Positions 1-6,155 are shown, counted from the first letter of the stretch. The stretch is 30,791 bases of DNA from Elusimicrobia bacterium HGW-Elusimicrobia-2 (GCA_002841685.1 PHAM01000018.1:1-30791), one strand, 5' to 3'. Notes: generated by a model not told the origin, from the sequence alone. Program-made: numbers and translations.

Positions 1-167
1 TCCCATCTCCCGCTTTTATTAAAAGGGAATCGAAGCCGACTTGAGCGCGTCCTGTGGACGATAGTGAGCGCAGCGAACGGCAGCGAAAGCGGCCGGCTTA
101 GAAGGAGCCGCGAGAGCGGCGGATGAGAAGGATTCCCATCTCCCGCTTTTATTAAAAGGGAATCGAA
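1..167. repeat. Two copies of a 34-bp structured repeat 133 bp apart
   Basis: An identical 34-bp stretch occurs at 1-34 and 134-167. The complete second copy, with three extra flanking bases (131-164), begins GATTCCC and ends GGGAATC, a perfect 7-bp inverted repeat. Inside it CTTTT-ATT-AAAAG can form a second, nested hairpin. The 99 bp between copies is GC-rich and contains a further potential pairing (AAGCCG near 34-39 with CGGCTT near 95-100). The first copy is cut by the window edge, so more copies may lie upstream. No ORF or recognisable tRNA is seen here. It could be a dispersed intergenic palindromic element. Confidence 0.7.
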
Positions 168-173
168 ACTGAA

Positions 174-192
174 AGCCCGCCGCAGGCGGGCT
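174..192. other. GC-rich perfect hairpin upstream of tRNA-Thr
   Basis: AGCCCGCC (174-181), loop GCA, then GGCGGGCT (185-192) make a perfect 8-bp stem with a 3-nt loop, flanked on both sides by CTGAAAG. There is no following T-run, so it is not a standard intrinsic terminator. It may be a processing or pausing element, or the end of the repeat unit to its left. It lies 13 nt before the tRNA-Thr 5' end. Confidence 0.55.
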
Positions 193-205
193 GAAAGTTC
201 CTGTC

Positions 206-278
206 GCCTGGGTAGCTCAGTTGGTAGAGCACTTCCTTGGTAAGGACGAGGTCACGGGTTCAATTCCCGTCCCAGGCT
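206..278 (+). tRNA. tRNA-Thr (anticodon GGT)
   Basis: A full cloverleaf is visible: acceptor GCCTGGG pairs with CCCAGGC (271-277), D arm GCTC/GAGC, anticodon loop TTGGTAA with GGT at 239-241, T arm ACGGG-TTCAATT-CCCGT, discriminator T278. CCA is not encoded. The anticodon stem CTTCC/GGACG has one U.C mismatch at standard pair 28:42, which is unusual for an otherwise perfect tRNA. The gene heads a tRNA-Thr, rpmG, tRNA-Trp cluster common in bacteria. Confidence 0.95.
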
Positions 279-319
279 TAATATTTTTTGAATAAGTTGA
301 AGAGAAAAAAAGAGGTAAA

Positions 320-484
320 ATGGCTGTAGATTTAATGACGATAGCTTTGCGCTGTTCCGAATGCAAAATGAAGAATTATTTTTTCAGGAAGAACAAGAAA
401 AAAAAAGGCGCCGAAAAGCTTGAATTAAAAAAATATTGCTCAACCTGCAAAAAGCACACAGTGCACAAGCAGGCGAAAGTTTAG
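320..484 (+). CDS. rpmG: 50S ribosomal protein L33
   Basis: A 54-residue protein, the normal size for L33, a small component of the large ribosomal subunit. It begins [16 protein letters not shown] and carries two CxxC pairs (CSEC and CSTC), the zinc-ribbon form of L33, in a lysine-rich chain. A Shine-Dalgarno GAGGT lies 4 nt upstream of the ATG. The gene sits between tRNA-Thr and tRNA-Trp, the usual bacterial position just before secE-nusG, although secE is not present here. Its TAG stop (482-484) shares its last two bases with the first two bases of tRNA-Trp, so tRNA processing would cut the mRNA within the stop codon. Confidence 0.95.
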   Translation: MAVDLMTIALRCSECKMKNYFFRKNKKKKGAEKLELKKYCSTCKKHTVHKQAKV

Positions 485-556
485 GCCCGTAGCACAACTG
501 GCTAGTGCGCCGGTCTCCAAAACCGGAGGTTGAAGGTTCAAGTCCTTCCGGGCCTG
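483..556 (+). tRNA. tRNA-Trp (anticodon CCA)
   Basis: The acceptor AGGCCCG (483-489) pairs with CGGGCCT (549-555), discriminator G556. D stem GCAC/GTGC, anticodon stem CCGGT/ACCGG with loop CTCCAAA (anticodon CCA), and T arm GAAGG-TTCAAGT-CCTTC are all present. CCA is not encoded. The 5' end overlaps the rpmG stop codon by two bases. Confidence 0.95.
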
Positions 557-567
557 AAAAAATCCCG

Positions 568-1233
568 TTAACAGCAGGACCGGAGTTCTTGGCGGCGCTT
601 AATCATCAGCGTCCTCGCGGCCTTTTCGGCATTGAGCGTTTTCGCTATTTTCAATTTTGTATCAGTCTGTTTATTGATAAAATCTTCCAGCCAGATGATG
701 CCGCCGATTTCAACTGGCGCATCTTCCATTTTTGACAGCATGTGCCTGTAAAATTCCAGCTGGATGGAATATTTCTCGAGTTTGCCGGAATTCATCGTGC
801 GGCCCGTTTTTATGTCCCAAATAACATAGCGGCCGGATTGTTTTTCGATTATGTCTATTGTGCCGGCTATAAGAAGTTCTTCGTCGTGCACGATCGTTTC
901 CGACAGGAGCTCTCCTTTGAAATTTAACTCGGAGAACTGATTGACGGCGGCCAGCATGCTTTCATCTTCCGGCTTTTTGCGGTGCTTGATATAATTTTCT
1001 ATGGAAGAATGTACCTCGCAACCGGTCTGCGTTATTTTATCCCAGAAAGTCAGCACCTCGTCTTTTGTCCAGCCGTAATATCTGCTGTTGCGGTATCGTC
1101 TAACTCGGTCAGCTATTGTTTCGGCGTCAAATGGCTCAAAATTCTGTGAGATCAGCTGTGTGACGCTTATATAGTCATTGCCGTTCTCATCGCGATAACT
1201 GTGGTCTTCCTCGGTAAAAGTTATTTTTGCCAT
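568..1233 (-). CDS. PD-(D/E)XK (RecB/Cas4-like) nuclease-family protein
   Basis: A 221-residue protein with the ordered motifs of RecB-type PD-(D/E)XK nucleases: GCEVH (His75), SE at 111-112, GTID (Asp127), DIKTG (Asp140, Lys142) and QLEFY (Gln158, Tyr162). This family cleaves DNA in recombination, phage replication and CRISPR adaptation. No helicase domain or four-Cys Fe-S cluster is seen, so it resembles a stand-alone phage-type exonuclease more than Cas4. The start chosen is the ATG at 1233, which follows a strong GGAGGGGGG ribosome site; an in-frame ATG at 1281 lies upstream of that site and inside the promoter. The gene converges on tRNA-Trp where secE would be expected, which hints at insertion next to a tRNA. 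Substrate and biological role are unknown. Confidence 0.75.
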   Translation of the reverse strand: MAKITFTEEDHSYRDENGNDYISVTQLISQNFEPFDAETIADRVRRYRNSRYYGWTKDEVLTFWDKITQTGCEVHSSIENYIKHRKKPEDESMLAAVNQFSELNFKGELLSETIVHDEELLIAGTIDIIEKQSGRYVIWDIKTGRTMNSGKLEKYSIQLEFYRHMLSKMEDAPVEIGGIIWLEDFINKQTDTKLKIAKTLNAEKAARTLMIKRRQELRSCC

Positions 1234-1261
1234 TTTCCCCCCCCCTCCAATATAGAACTTT

Positions 1262-1292
1262 ATTATAGCAAATCCCGTCAAAACAGGCTCAA
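1262..1292 (-). promoter_or_regulatory. Extended -10 promoter for the nuclease-like gene
   Basis: On the minus strand TGC-TATAAT (extended -10; hexamer at 1262-1267) precedes the ATG at 1233. A weak -35 TTGAGC (1287-1292) lies 19 bp upstream. The predicted transcript start near 1255 gives a leader of about 22 nt containing the Shine-Dalgarno. It is arranged back to back with the plus-strand promoter at 1328. Confidence 0.6.
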
Positions 1293-1327
1293 GTAAGTAT
1301 CAAAGCCAACCCCTGTCGCCGTTTTTA

Positions 1328-1356
1328 TTGACAGCGTCAAAGCAAGTTTGTATAAA
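1328..1356 (+). promoter_or_regulatory. Sigma-70 promoter for the OMP-def-fmt operon
   Basis: TTGACA (1328-1333), a 17-bp spacer and TATAAA (1351-1356) closely match the sigma-70 consensus. Transcription would start near 1363, leaving a leader of about 95 nt before the ATG at 1458. That leader holds the long hairpin at 1379-1420. Confidence 0.75.
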
Positions 1357-1378
1357 TTTCCCATAGGCCCGGACGCGT

Positions 1379-1420
1379 CAGACGGTTTCCGAGCTTGTCC
1401 GGAAATGAAAGCGCCGTCTG
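1379..1420 (+). promoter_or_regulatory. Interrupted stem-loop in the 5' leader
   Basis: CAGACGG (1379-1385) pairs with CCGTCTG (1414-1420), and the adjoining TTTCCG (1386-1391) pairs with CGGAAA (1400-1405). Together they make a 13-bp stem with a one-sided internal bulge and an 8-nt loop. It lies between the promoter and the start codon. There is no T-run, so attenuation by termination is not indicated; a protein-binding or mRNA-stability role is possible. Confidence 0.5.
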
Positions 1421-1457
1421 CGGAAAGCAATTATGGATTTTAAAGGATAAAAACAGA

Positions 1458-2084
1458 ATGTCAAGAATACAAAAACTCATCAGATACGCGCTGCCGGCGC
1501 TTGTGTTTGTGAGCCGCTCTTTCGCGCAGGACCCCCTTTCTCCTTCCTGCGAAACCAACCTTTCTCCCGTACAGGCCGGGATTGTCATGCAATGGGAGAA
1601 TTATTCGAGGAGCGCTTTCGGCAATGATTTCAGGAGCGGGAAATATTTTGTAAGAGTCCGGAAATATTCCTTTCCTTATCTCTACGGCATAAAGGTCGGA
1701 AGAGAGAATGTTTTTGAACCGTCTTCTCTATCGCTGGGCGCGATCGGCGCTGAATTTTCTTATGTGTTTGTGGAAGACAGCATAATAACCCCGACTCTTA
1801 TGACGGGGGGAGAGGTGGTTTATTCCAGGAATTTTGACAACCGCGCGGTTTCGCTCGCCTCTCTGCACGCCCTCTTTTCCAAAGAAATCAATAAAGTAAT
1901 GCCTTATTTCGGGCCGGAACTCAAATATGTGAGGTTAAAAGATGGCGTTTTTTCCGACGATGCGTTGAAGCTGAATTTTATTCTGGGGGTCAAGTTTTAC
2001 ACCTATCCGGGAACGAGCTACGGCATAAATTTTTCGCTTGGCTCGCTCGGCGGCTGGGGCGTTTATCTGAACAACTCATGGTAG
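1458..2084 (+). CDS. Exported outer-membrane beta-barrel-like protein
   Basis: A 208-residue protein of unknown function. Residues 1-24 form a signal peptide: a basic start (MSRIQKLIR), a hydrophobic core and an AQ-type cleavage region after FA. The mature part is rich in alternating aromatic and hydrophobic strands, with Gly/Tyr/Phe patterns (YGIKVG, GAEFSYVFV, FILGVKFY), and the chain ends in Trp, as outer-membrane barrels often end in an aromatic residue. The ATG at 1458 is preferred because it starts the signal peptide; an upstream in-frame ATG at 1395 would prepend hydrophilic residues and lies within the leader hairpin. It overlaps def by 7 nt, so translation is probably coupled, although a functional link to formyl-Met processing is not obvious. 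Confidence 0.7.
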   Translation: MSRIQKLIRYALPALVFVSRSFAQDPLSPSCETNLSPVQAGIVMQWENYSRSAFGNDFRSGKYFVRVRKYSFPYLYGIKVGRENVFEPSSLSLGAIGAEFSYVFVEDSIITPTLMTGGEVVYSRNFDNRAVSLASLHALFSKEINKVMPYFGPELKYVRLKDGVFSDDALKLNFILGVKFYTYPGTSYGINFSLGSLGGWGVYLNNSW

Positions 2085-2578
2085 AGCAAATAACAATATA
2101 CGGCGACCCGGTGTTGAGGGAGCGCGCGGAGGAGATAAAGAATGTGGGTGATCTCGTGAGAAACATGCTGCGTGATATGGCTGAGACCATGGCCGAAAAC
2201 GCCGGCATAGGTCTTGCCGCTCCCCAGGTGGGGATAGCACTGCGTGCGGCGGTGATCAACACGACCGGCAGAGAGAAGGATCTTATCTGTGTCGTTAATC
2301 CTGTTATAGAGGCATCGTCGGGAAAAGCCCTTATAAAGGAAGGCTGCCTCAGTATTCCCGGAATCTTTGAAAATGTGAAAAGGCCCGCGTTTGTCAGGGT
2401 GAGGGCCATGGATATTGACGGCAATGAGCGTATAATCGAGACCGGAGGTATGGATGCACGCGTCCTTCAGCACGAAATAGACCATCTGGACGGCATTCTC
2501 TTCACGGACAGAATACCGGTCTACAGAAAAATTTTTATCTGCAAAGCCCTTAGAAGACTCAAAGCCGGACGGAAATAA
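2078..2578 (+). CDS. def: Peptide deformylase
   Basis: A 166-residue enzyme that removes the N-terminal formyl group from nascent proteins at the ribosome exit. All three family motifs are intact: GIGLAAPQ (43-50), EGCLS with metal ligand Cys90, and QHEIDH with ligands His132 and His136 and catalytic Glu133. Length is typical. The start overlaps the end of the preceding outer-membrane-like gene, and fmt begins 12 nt downstream, the classic def-fmt pairing that places formylation and deformylation in one operon. Confidence 0.97.
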   Translation: MVEQITIYGDPVLRERAEEIKNVGDLVRNMLRDMAETMAENAGIGLAAPQVGIALRAAVINTTGREKDLICVVNPVIEASSGKALIKEGCLSIPGIFENVKRPAFVRVRAMDIDGNERIIETGGMDARVLQHEIDHLDGILFTDRIPVYRKIFICKALRRLKAGRK

Positions 2579-2590
2579 GGCACTCGGCTA

Positions 2591-3481
2591 ATGAGAATCA
2601 TTCTTTTTTCCACATCTGATGATTTTATCCGGAATCTTCCCCGCGTTCTGCTTGATGCCGGCAGCGTCGTGCCGGCTGTTGTCACCGGTTCCGGAACGGA
2701 AGTCCCTCTTCTTCCCGGGATTAAAAATCTCCGCCCCGGAGATGTCAATTCCCGGGAGTTTATAGAAGAACTGAAAAGTTTTCATCCCGATCTGTTTGTC
2801 GTCGTTTCATTCGGCCGGATATTTTCGGAAGATTTTCTCGCCGTGCCGGAACTCGGCGCCGTTAATATACATTTTTCTCTTCTGCCCGCATACAGGGGCG
2901 CCGCGCCTATCGAGTGGGCTGTTTTCAACGGCGAAAAAAGAACGGGTATCACGGTTTTTAAAATATGCAGGGAGCTCGATGCGGGGGATATTATAAACGC
3001 GAAAAGTTTTGATATCGCCGAGGGCGAGTCCGCGCCCTCTCTTTACAGCCGTCTGGCAAAAGCTTCCCCTGATGTCATAAGAGAAAGTATCCGTTTGGTA
3101 GAGGAACCGGCTTTCAGGCCTTCTCCTCAAGAAGGGTTGGCCAGCTTTGCCCGGAGACTTGAAAAAAAAGACGGCCTGGTGGATTTCAGAAAAGACAGCG
3201 CGGAGCTGATATACAGAAAGGTTCTGGCTTTTTCGGGAAAAATAAATATCACATCGATTATTCGCGGCGAGAGCGTCATTATCAAAGAGGCGCGGGTCCT
3301 TGAAAACGCTGTTTCCGGCGCTCCGGGAACAGTGCTTTCTCTTGAGAAGGACAACGGCTTCTCGGTCAACTGCGCGTCGGGCGCGCTTCTGATCACTTCG
3401 GTTCAGCCCGCCGGTAAAAAACGGATGAGCGGATGGGAATTTGTCCTTGGCCGGCGCCTTTCGCCCGGCGATCAGATATAA
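2591..3481 (+). CDS. fmt: Methionyl-tRNA formyltransferase
   Basis: A 296-residue enzyme that formylates initiator Met-tRNA with 10-formyl-tetrahydrofolate. Catalytic residues are present: Asn92 and His94 in VNIHFSLLPAYRGAAPI and Asp130 in ELDAGD. The C-terminal OB-like domain ends with the usual QPAGKKRMSGWEF stretch. Two oddities stand out. The loop after the first strand, which in the E. coli enzyme carries a basic RxxxRGKK-type segment contacting the tRNA acceptor, is nearly absent (VVTGSGTEVPLLP), which accounts for the short length. The usual HGSLLP or HASLLP is HFSLLP. The gene ends 1 nt before the convergent hemW. Confidence 0.95.
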   Translation: MRIILFSTSDDFIRNLPRVLLDAGSVVPAVVTGSGTEVPLLPGIKNLRPGDVNSREFIEELKSFHPDLFVVVSFGRIFSEDFLAVPELGAVNIHFSLLPAYRGAAPIEWAVFNGEKRTGITVFKICRELDAGDIINAKSFDIAEGESAPSLYSRLAKASPDVIRESIRLVEEPAFRPSPQEGLASFARRLEKKDGLVDFRKDSAELIYRKVLAFSGKINITSIIRGESVIIKEARVLENAVSGAPGTVLSLEKDNGFSVNCASGALLITSVQPAGKKRMSGWEFVLGRRLSPGDQI

Positions 3482-3482
3482 A

Positions 3483-4523
3483 TCAGAGTTCGGGGATGAC
3501 GGAATTTGAGATCAGCCAGCCTTTTTCGGTGAAGACCGTCTTAGCGGCGGTTTTTTTCAGCCAGCCGCGGGCTATGTATTTATCATGTTTTTTTCTATAG
3601 GAAACGCCTTCAAGCGTCCGGAGAGCGAGGAACTTCCTCTCAAAATGGATTTTTTCCTTAGTTAATTTTTCTTCTGATTTTTTCGCGGGATTAAGCAAAT
3701 AGTCTGTCATCTCCGCTCCGGTGAGGCGACTGTTCCCGCAGGATGAGACCGCCCCCGCGCCAAGCCCCGCCCATGAACGGCCTTTCCAGTAATTGAGGTT
3801 GTGAAGGGATTGCCTGCTTTTACGGGCGAAGCTGGATATTTCATAATGCCCGTATCCGGCCTTTTTCAATTCTCCGCATAGCGTTCCGTACATGGACTCT
3901 GTTATTCTATCTTCCGGCGGCGCTTCTTTCAGAATTCCAGGCCTTCCGGAGGGGGGCGTGTAAATATAGGCCGAGATGTGTTCTGGCGAAAGGGCTATTA
4001 TTTTTTTAAGTGTGCGGGCGAAGGTTTTTTCATCCTGTCCGGGGAAGGCGTAGATGATGTCCGTGTTGATGTTGTCAAATCCGGCCTTACGTGCGGCGCG
4101 GAAAAGTTCTTCCGCATCCTCCGGCGAATGTTCTCTTCGGGCTTTTTTCAAAAGCACCGCGTCAAGGAACTGTATCCCGATGGAAAGGCGGTTTACGCCG
4201 TTGTCGCGCAGAAAGGCCAAAAGCTCTTTTGTCGCCGAGCGCGGATTCAGCTCCACTGTCGTTTCGCAGTTTTCGGCAAAGCTGAAATGCCGTCTCAGAA
4301 TGTCAAAGAGAAGCGTGAATTCTTCGCTCGTGAAGACGGAAGGCGTCCCCCCGCCGATATATAGGGTTTTGATCTTTCCGCAAAGGGCTTTGAAATAAAG
4401 AGCGTCCTTTTTCAGCGCCCGGATGTAGGCGGCCTTGAGAGAAAGATCCGTCTGTGAATAGAAATCGCAGTAGGAGCATCGCCTGCGGCAGAAGGGCAGA
4501 TGAATATAAAGTGAGCGGATCAT
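3483..4523 (-). CDS. hemW: Radical SAM heme chaperone HemW-like protein
   Basis: A 346-residue radical-SAM protein. The cluster motif is C12-x3-C16-x2-C19 followed directly by Asp-Phe, the HemW-type pattern rather than the HemN CxxCxC pattern. Further family motifs are YIGGGTPS, TVELNPR, NRLSIGIQF and NTDIIYAFPGQ, with a shortened C-terminal HemN_C-like end. HemW delivers heme to acceptor proteins; older annotations call it coproporphyrinogen III oxidase. It is slightly shorter than the usual 375-390 residues. No Shine-Dalgarno is evident before the ATG. It probably shares a transcript with tRNA-Thr(CGT), 60 nt upstream. No heme biosynthesis genes are nearby. Confidence 0.9.
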   Translation of the reverse strand: MIRSLYIHLPFCRRRCSYCDFYSQTDLSLKAAYIRALKKDALYFKALCGKIKTLYIGGGTPSVFTSEEFTLLFDILRRHFSFAENCETTVELNPRSATKELLAFLRDNGVNRLSIGIQFLDAVLLKKARREHSPEDAEELFRAARKAGFDNINTDIIYAFPGQDEKTFARTLKKIIALSPEHISAYIYTPPSGRPGILKEAPPEDRITESMYGTLCGELKKAGYGHYEISSFARKSRQSLHNLNYWKGRSWAGLGAGAVSSCGNSRLTGAEMTDYLLNPAKKSEEKLTKEKIHFERKFLALRTLEGVSYRKKHDKYIARGWLKKTAAKTVFTEKGWLISNSVIPEL

Positions 4524-4549
4524 TTTTTTAATGAGGATGGTTTTTCAAT

Positions 4550-4685
4550 TAGGAACCGTCCCCATTGACCGTAACGTTAAAAAGCCCGAGAGCGGAATCG
4601 AACCGCTGACCTGCTCATTACGAGTGAGCTGCTCTACCAGCTGAGCTACCCGGGCGTTAATCAGTTAATAGGAACCGTCCCCATT
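4550..4685. repeat. 17-bp direct repeat flanking tRNA-Thr(CGT)
   Basis: TAGGAACCGTCCCCATT occurs at 4550-4566 and again at 4669-4685, one copy on each side of the tRNA gene. The motif contains GGAACCGTCCCC, a string I recall as common in intergenic repeats of several uncultured bacterial lineages (memory, unchecked). It is too long to be chance and could be a REP-like element or the scar of an insertion. Confidence 0.75.
4583..4655 (-). tRNA. tRNA-Thr (anticodon CGT)
   Basis: Read on the minus strand: acceptor GCCCGGG pairs with CTCGGGC (one G-U pair), D stem GCTC/GAGC, anticodon stem GCTCA/TGAGC with loop CTCGTAA (anticodon CGT), T arm AGCGG-TTCGATT-CCGCT, discriminator T. CCA is not encoded. 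It is the second Thr isoacceptor in the window and shares the T discriminator with the first. It lies just upstream of hemW on the same strand. Confidence 0.95.
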
Positions 4686-4696
4686 AATGCGGCTCA

Positions 4697-4728
4697 TTAA
4701 CACAAATTATAATTTTTGCTATTATAAT
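4697..4728 (+). promoter_or_regulatory. Promoter giving an apparently leaderless start at 4734
   Basis: TATAAT at 4723-4728 is followed 5 nt later by the ATG at 4734, so transcription would begin at about the A of the start codon. No Shine-Dalgarno-like purine run precedes the ATG. A TTAACA at 4697-4702 is a possible -35, but its 20-bp spacer is long. A second TATAAT at 4708-4713 could serve as an alternative -10 with a short leader. Confidence 0.55.
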
Positions 4729-4734
4729 TTGCAA
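4706..4734 (-). promoter_or_regulatory. Promoter for tRNA-Thr(CGT)-hemW
   Basis: On the minus strand a -35 TTGCAA (4729-4734), a 17-bp spacer and a perfect -10 TATAAT (4706-4711) drive transcription toward tRNA-Thr from about 4699. It interleaves with the plus-strand promoter: the plus -10 lies in the minus spacer, and the minus -35 reaches the first base of the downstream start codon. Confidence 0.6.
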
Positions 4735-5165
4735 TGACTAAAACAGATAAGATATGGCTTGTGACGGCGCTTCCTCTTTTCGCGCTCATGATCGTGATAA
4801 TGGCGAGGGTGTTTTCCTATGACAGAAGTGTGGCGGGAAGCAGGGCGCTCAAAACCGATAAATACAGCATAGCGCTGGAGGGCGGGGAATTCATAGGTTT
4901 CTGGAGGAATTTCTATAAAATAAAGAAGGAGTCCCCTGATAAAGCTCTGTCCATAAGGATTGTCTCGCCGGAAGACATGATGTACGCCATGGTAAATTTT
5001 GAAATAAAGGGGATCGACCCATCAAGGGCTCAATTGTCCGGCGCGGCCTTTTCGGAAATAGATAAATTCTTCAACACGATAAAATTCACTATCAGGGCGG
5101 GAAGCAGAAAGGACATCTCCTTGAGGATACAGGAACAGGCGCCTCCCGCGCGGCGGGACGGATGA
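4734..5165 (+). CDS. Membrane-anchored protein of unknown function
   Basis: A 143-residue protein not recognised. One hydrophobic segment at about residues 8-28 (IWLVTALPLFALMIVIMARV) should anchor it in the inner membrane. The remaining 110 or so residues form a charged, probably extracytoplasmic domain with alternating beta and alpha character and no clear catalytic motif. It is the first gene of the long operon and appears to be translated from a leaderless message. Its TGA overlaps the start of the DUF151 gene (ATGA), which indicates translational coupling. Codon use matches its neighbours. Confidence 0.75.
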   Translation: MTKTDKIWLVTALPLFALMIVIMARVFSYDRSVAGSRALKTDKYSIALEGGEFIGFWRNFYKIKKESPDKALSIRIVSPEDMMYAMVNFEIKGIDPSRAQLSGAAFSEIDKFFNTIKFTIRAGSRKDISLRIQEQAPPARRDG

Positions 5166-5638
5166 AAGAAGTTGAGGTAATGAGAGTTTTTTTTGATTTT
5201 GTCTCGGCTTCCGCCATGGTTATACTGATCACTAAGGATAAGAGCAGGGTGATGCCGATCTGGATAGGGGTTTTTGAGGCGCAGGCCATCCAGAGCGCGC
5301 TGGACGGAGAGTCTTTTAAAAGGCCGATGACGCACGATCTTTTGAAAAATGTCATAAACGCGTCCGGCGGCAGGGTGGATTATATCCTTATTTCCGAGGT
5401 TGTTGACAACACTTTCTACAGCAGCATATACATCGCGCGCGCCGGCTCTCAGACGGAAATTGACGCGCGGCCCTCCGACTCGCTCTGTATCGCCGTTAAA
5501 ACCGGCGCTAAAGTATATGTCGCGGATCCATTATATGATAAATTCGAAGAGCGGGAAGTTTTTGAAAAAAAGCTTAAAAGCGATTTTTACAGCATGTTCC
5601 TTGAGAGCGTAAACAAGGATGAATTGAGGAAAGCCTGA
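5162..5638 (+). CDS. Bifunctional nuclease (DUF151/BFN) family protein
   Basis: A 158-residue protein of the DUF151 family, whose plant member BFN was reported to have RNase and DNase activity; the bacterial role is poorly known. Family marks include VMPIWIGVFEAQAI near residues 34-47, the RPMTHDLL motif, a YSSIYI strand and ARPSDSLCIAVKTGA, all in the expected order. Length is typical for the compact bacterial form. The start overlaps the previous gene's stop. The next gene, coaD, begins 10 nt after its stop. Confidence 0.9.
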   Translation: MKEVEVMRVFFDFVSASAMVILITKDKSRVMPIWIGVFEAQAIQSALDGESFKRPMTHDLLKNVINASGGRVDYILISEVVDNTFYSSIYIARAGSQTEIDARPSDSLCIAVKTGAKVYVADPLYDKFEEREVFEKKLKSDFYSMFLESVNKDELRKA

Positions 5639-5648
5639 ATTTGAGATC

Positions 5649-6155
5649 ATGAAAAAAACAAAATTAAAAAGCGGAAAGATAAGAGCTGTTTATCCGGGCA
5701 GTTTTGACCCCGTGACCAGGGGTCATATAGATGTGGCAAAGCGCGCGATATCGGTTTTTGACGAAGTGGTGATAGCCGTTATAAACAATCCTTCCAAAAA
5801 AACCCGTTTCAGCGTAGCGGAGAGAATTTCCATGCTGAAAAAATCCCTTGTCCGCGAGGGCCTTGGAAAGGTGAAAGTCGATTCTTTTGAAGGCCTTCTG
5901 GTTCATTATATGAAAACGATCAAAGCCGGTATCATAGTCAGGGGCCTGCGGGCCGTGAGCGATTTTGAGTATGAATTCCAGATGGCGCTAATGAACAGGG
6001 CGCTTGCCCCGGATATCGAGACCGTTTTTTTCATGACTGACGCCAAATATGCTTATTTGAGCTCGTCCATTGTCAAAGAAGTCGCATCCCTCGGCGGCGA
6101 TGTGTCTTCCGCCGTTCCTCCGTCCGCCGCTGCCCAACTTAAGAAGAACAGATGA
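5649..6155 (+). CDS. coaD: Phosphopantetheine adenylyltransferase
   Basis: A 168-residue enzyme of coenzyme A synthesis that transfers AMP from ATP to 4'-phosphopantetheine. The nucleotidyltransferase motif is YPGSFDPVTRGHID, with TxGH ending at His26. IIVRGLRAVSDFEYEFQMAL and YAYLSSSIVKEVA are the usual substrate and ATP regions. A short lysine-rich N-terminal extension (KKTKLKSGK) precedes the first strand. The end overlaps cstA by ATGA. Confidence 0.96.
   Translation: MKKTKLKSGKIRAVYPGSFDPVTRGHIDVAKRAISVFDEVVIAVINNPSKKTRFSVAERISMLKKSLVREGLGKVKVDSFEGLLVHYMKTIKAGIIVRGLRAVSDFEYEFQMALMNRALAPDIETVFFMTDAKYAYLSSSIVKEVASLGGDVSSAVPPSAAAQLKKNR

Noticed and set aside
1-130. A third tRNA at the left edge
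   Set aside because: The complement has a TTCGATTCCC string like a T loop, but the flanking bases do not pair into a T stem and no anticodon arm can be drawn.
1-167. CRISPR array
   Set aside because: Only two repeat copies are seen, the gap of 99 bp is far longer than a spacer, and no cas genes are present; the PD-(D/E)XK gene lacks the Cas4 cysteines.
174-192. Intrinsic terminator
   Set aside because: The hairpin is perfect but is followed by GAAAGTTCC, not a T-run.
1395-1457. N-terminal extension of the outer-membrane-like protein
   Set aside because: It would place hydrophilic residues before a good signal peptide and lies within the leader hairpin; the ATG at 1458 is preferred.
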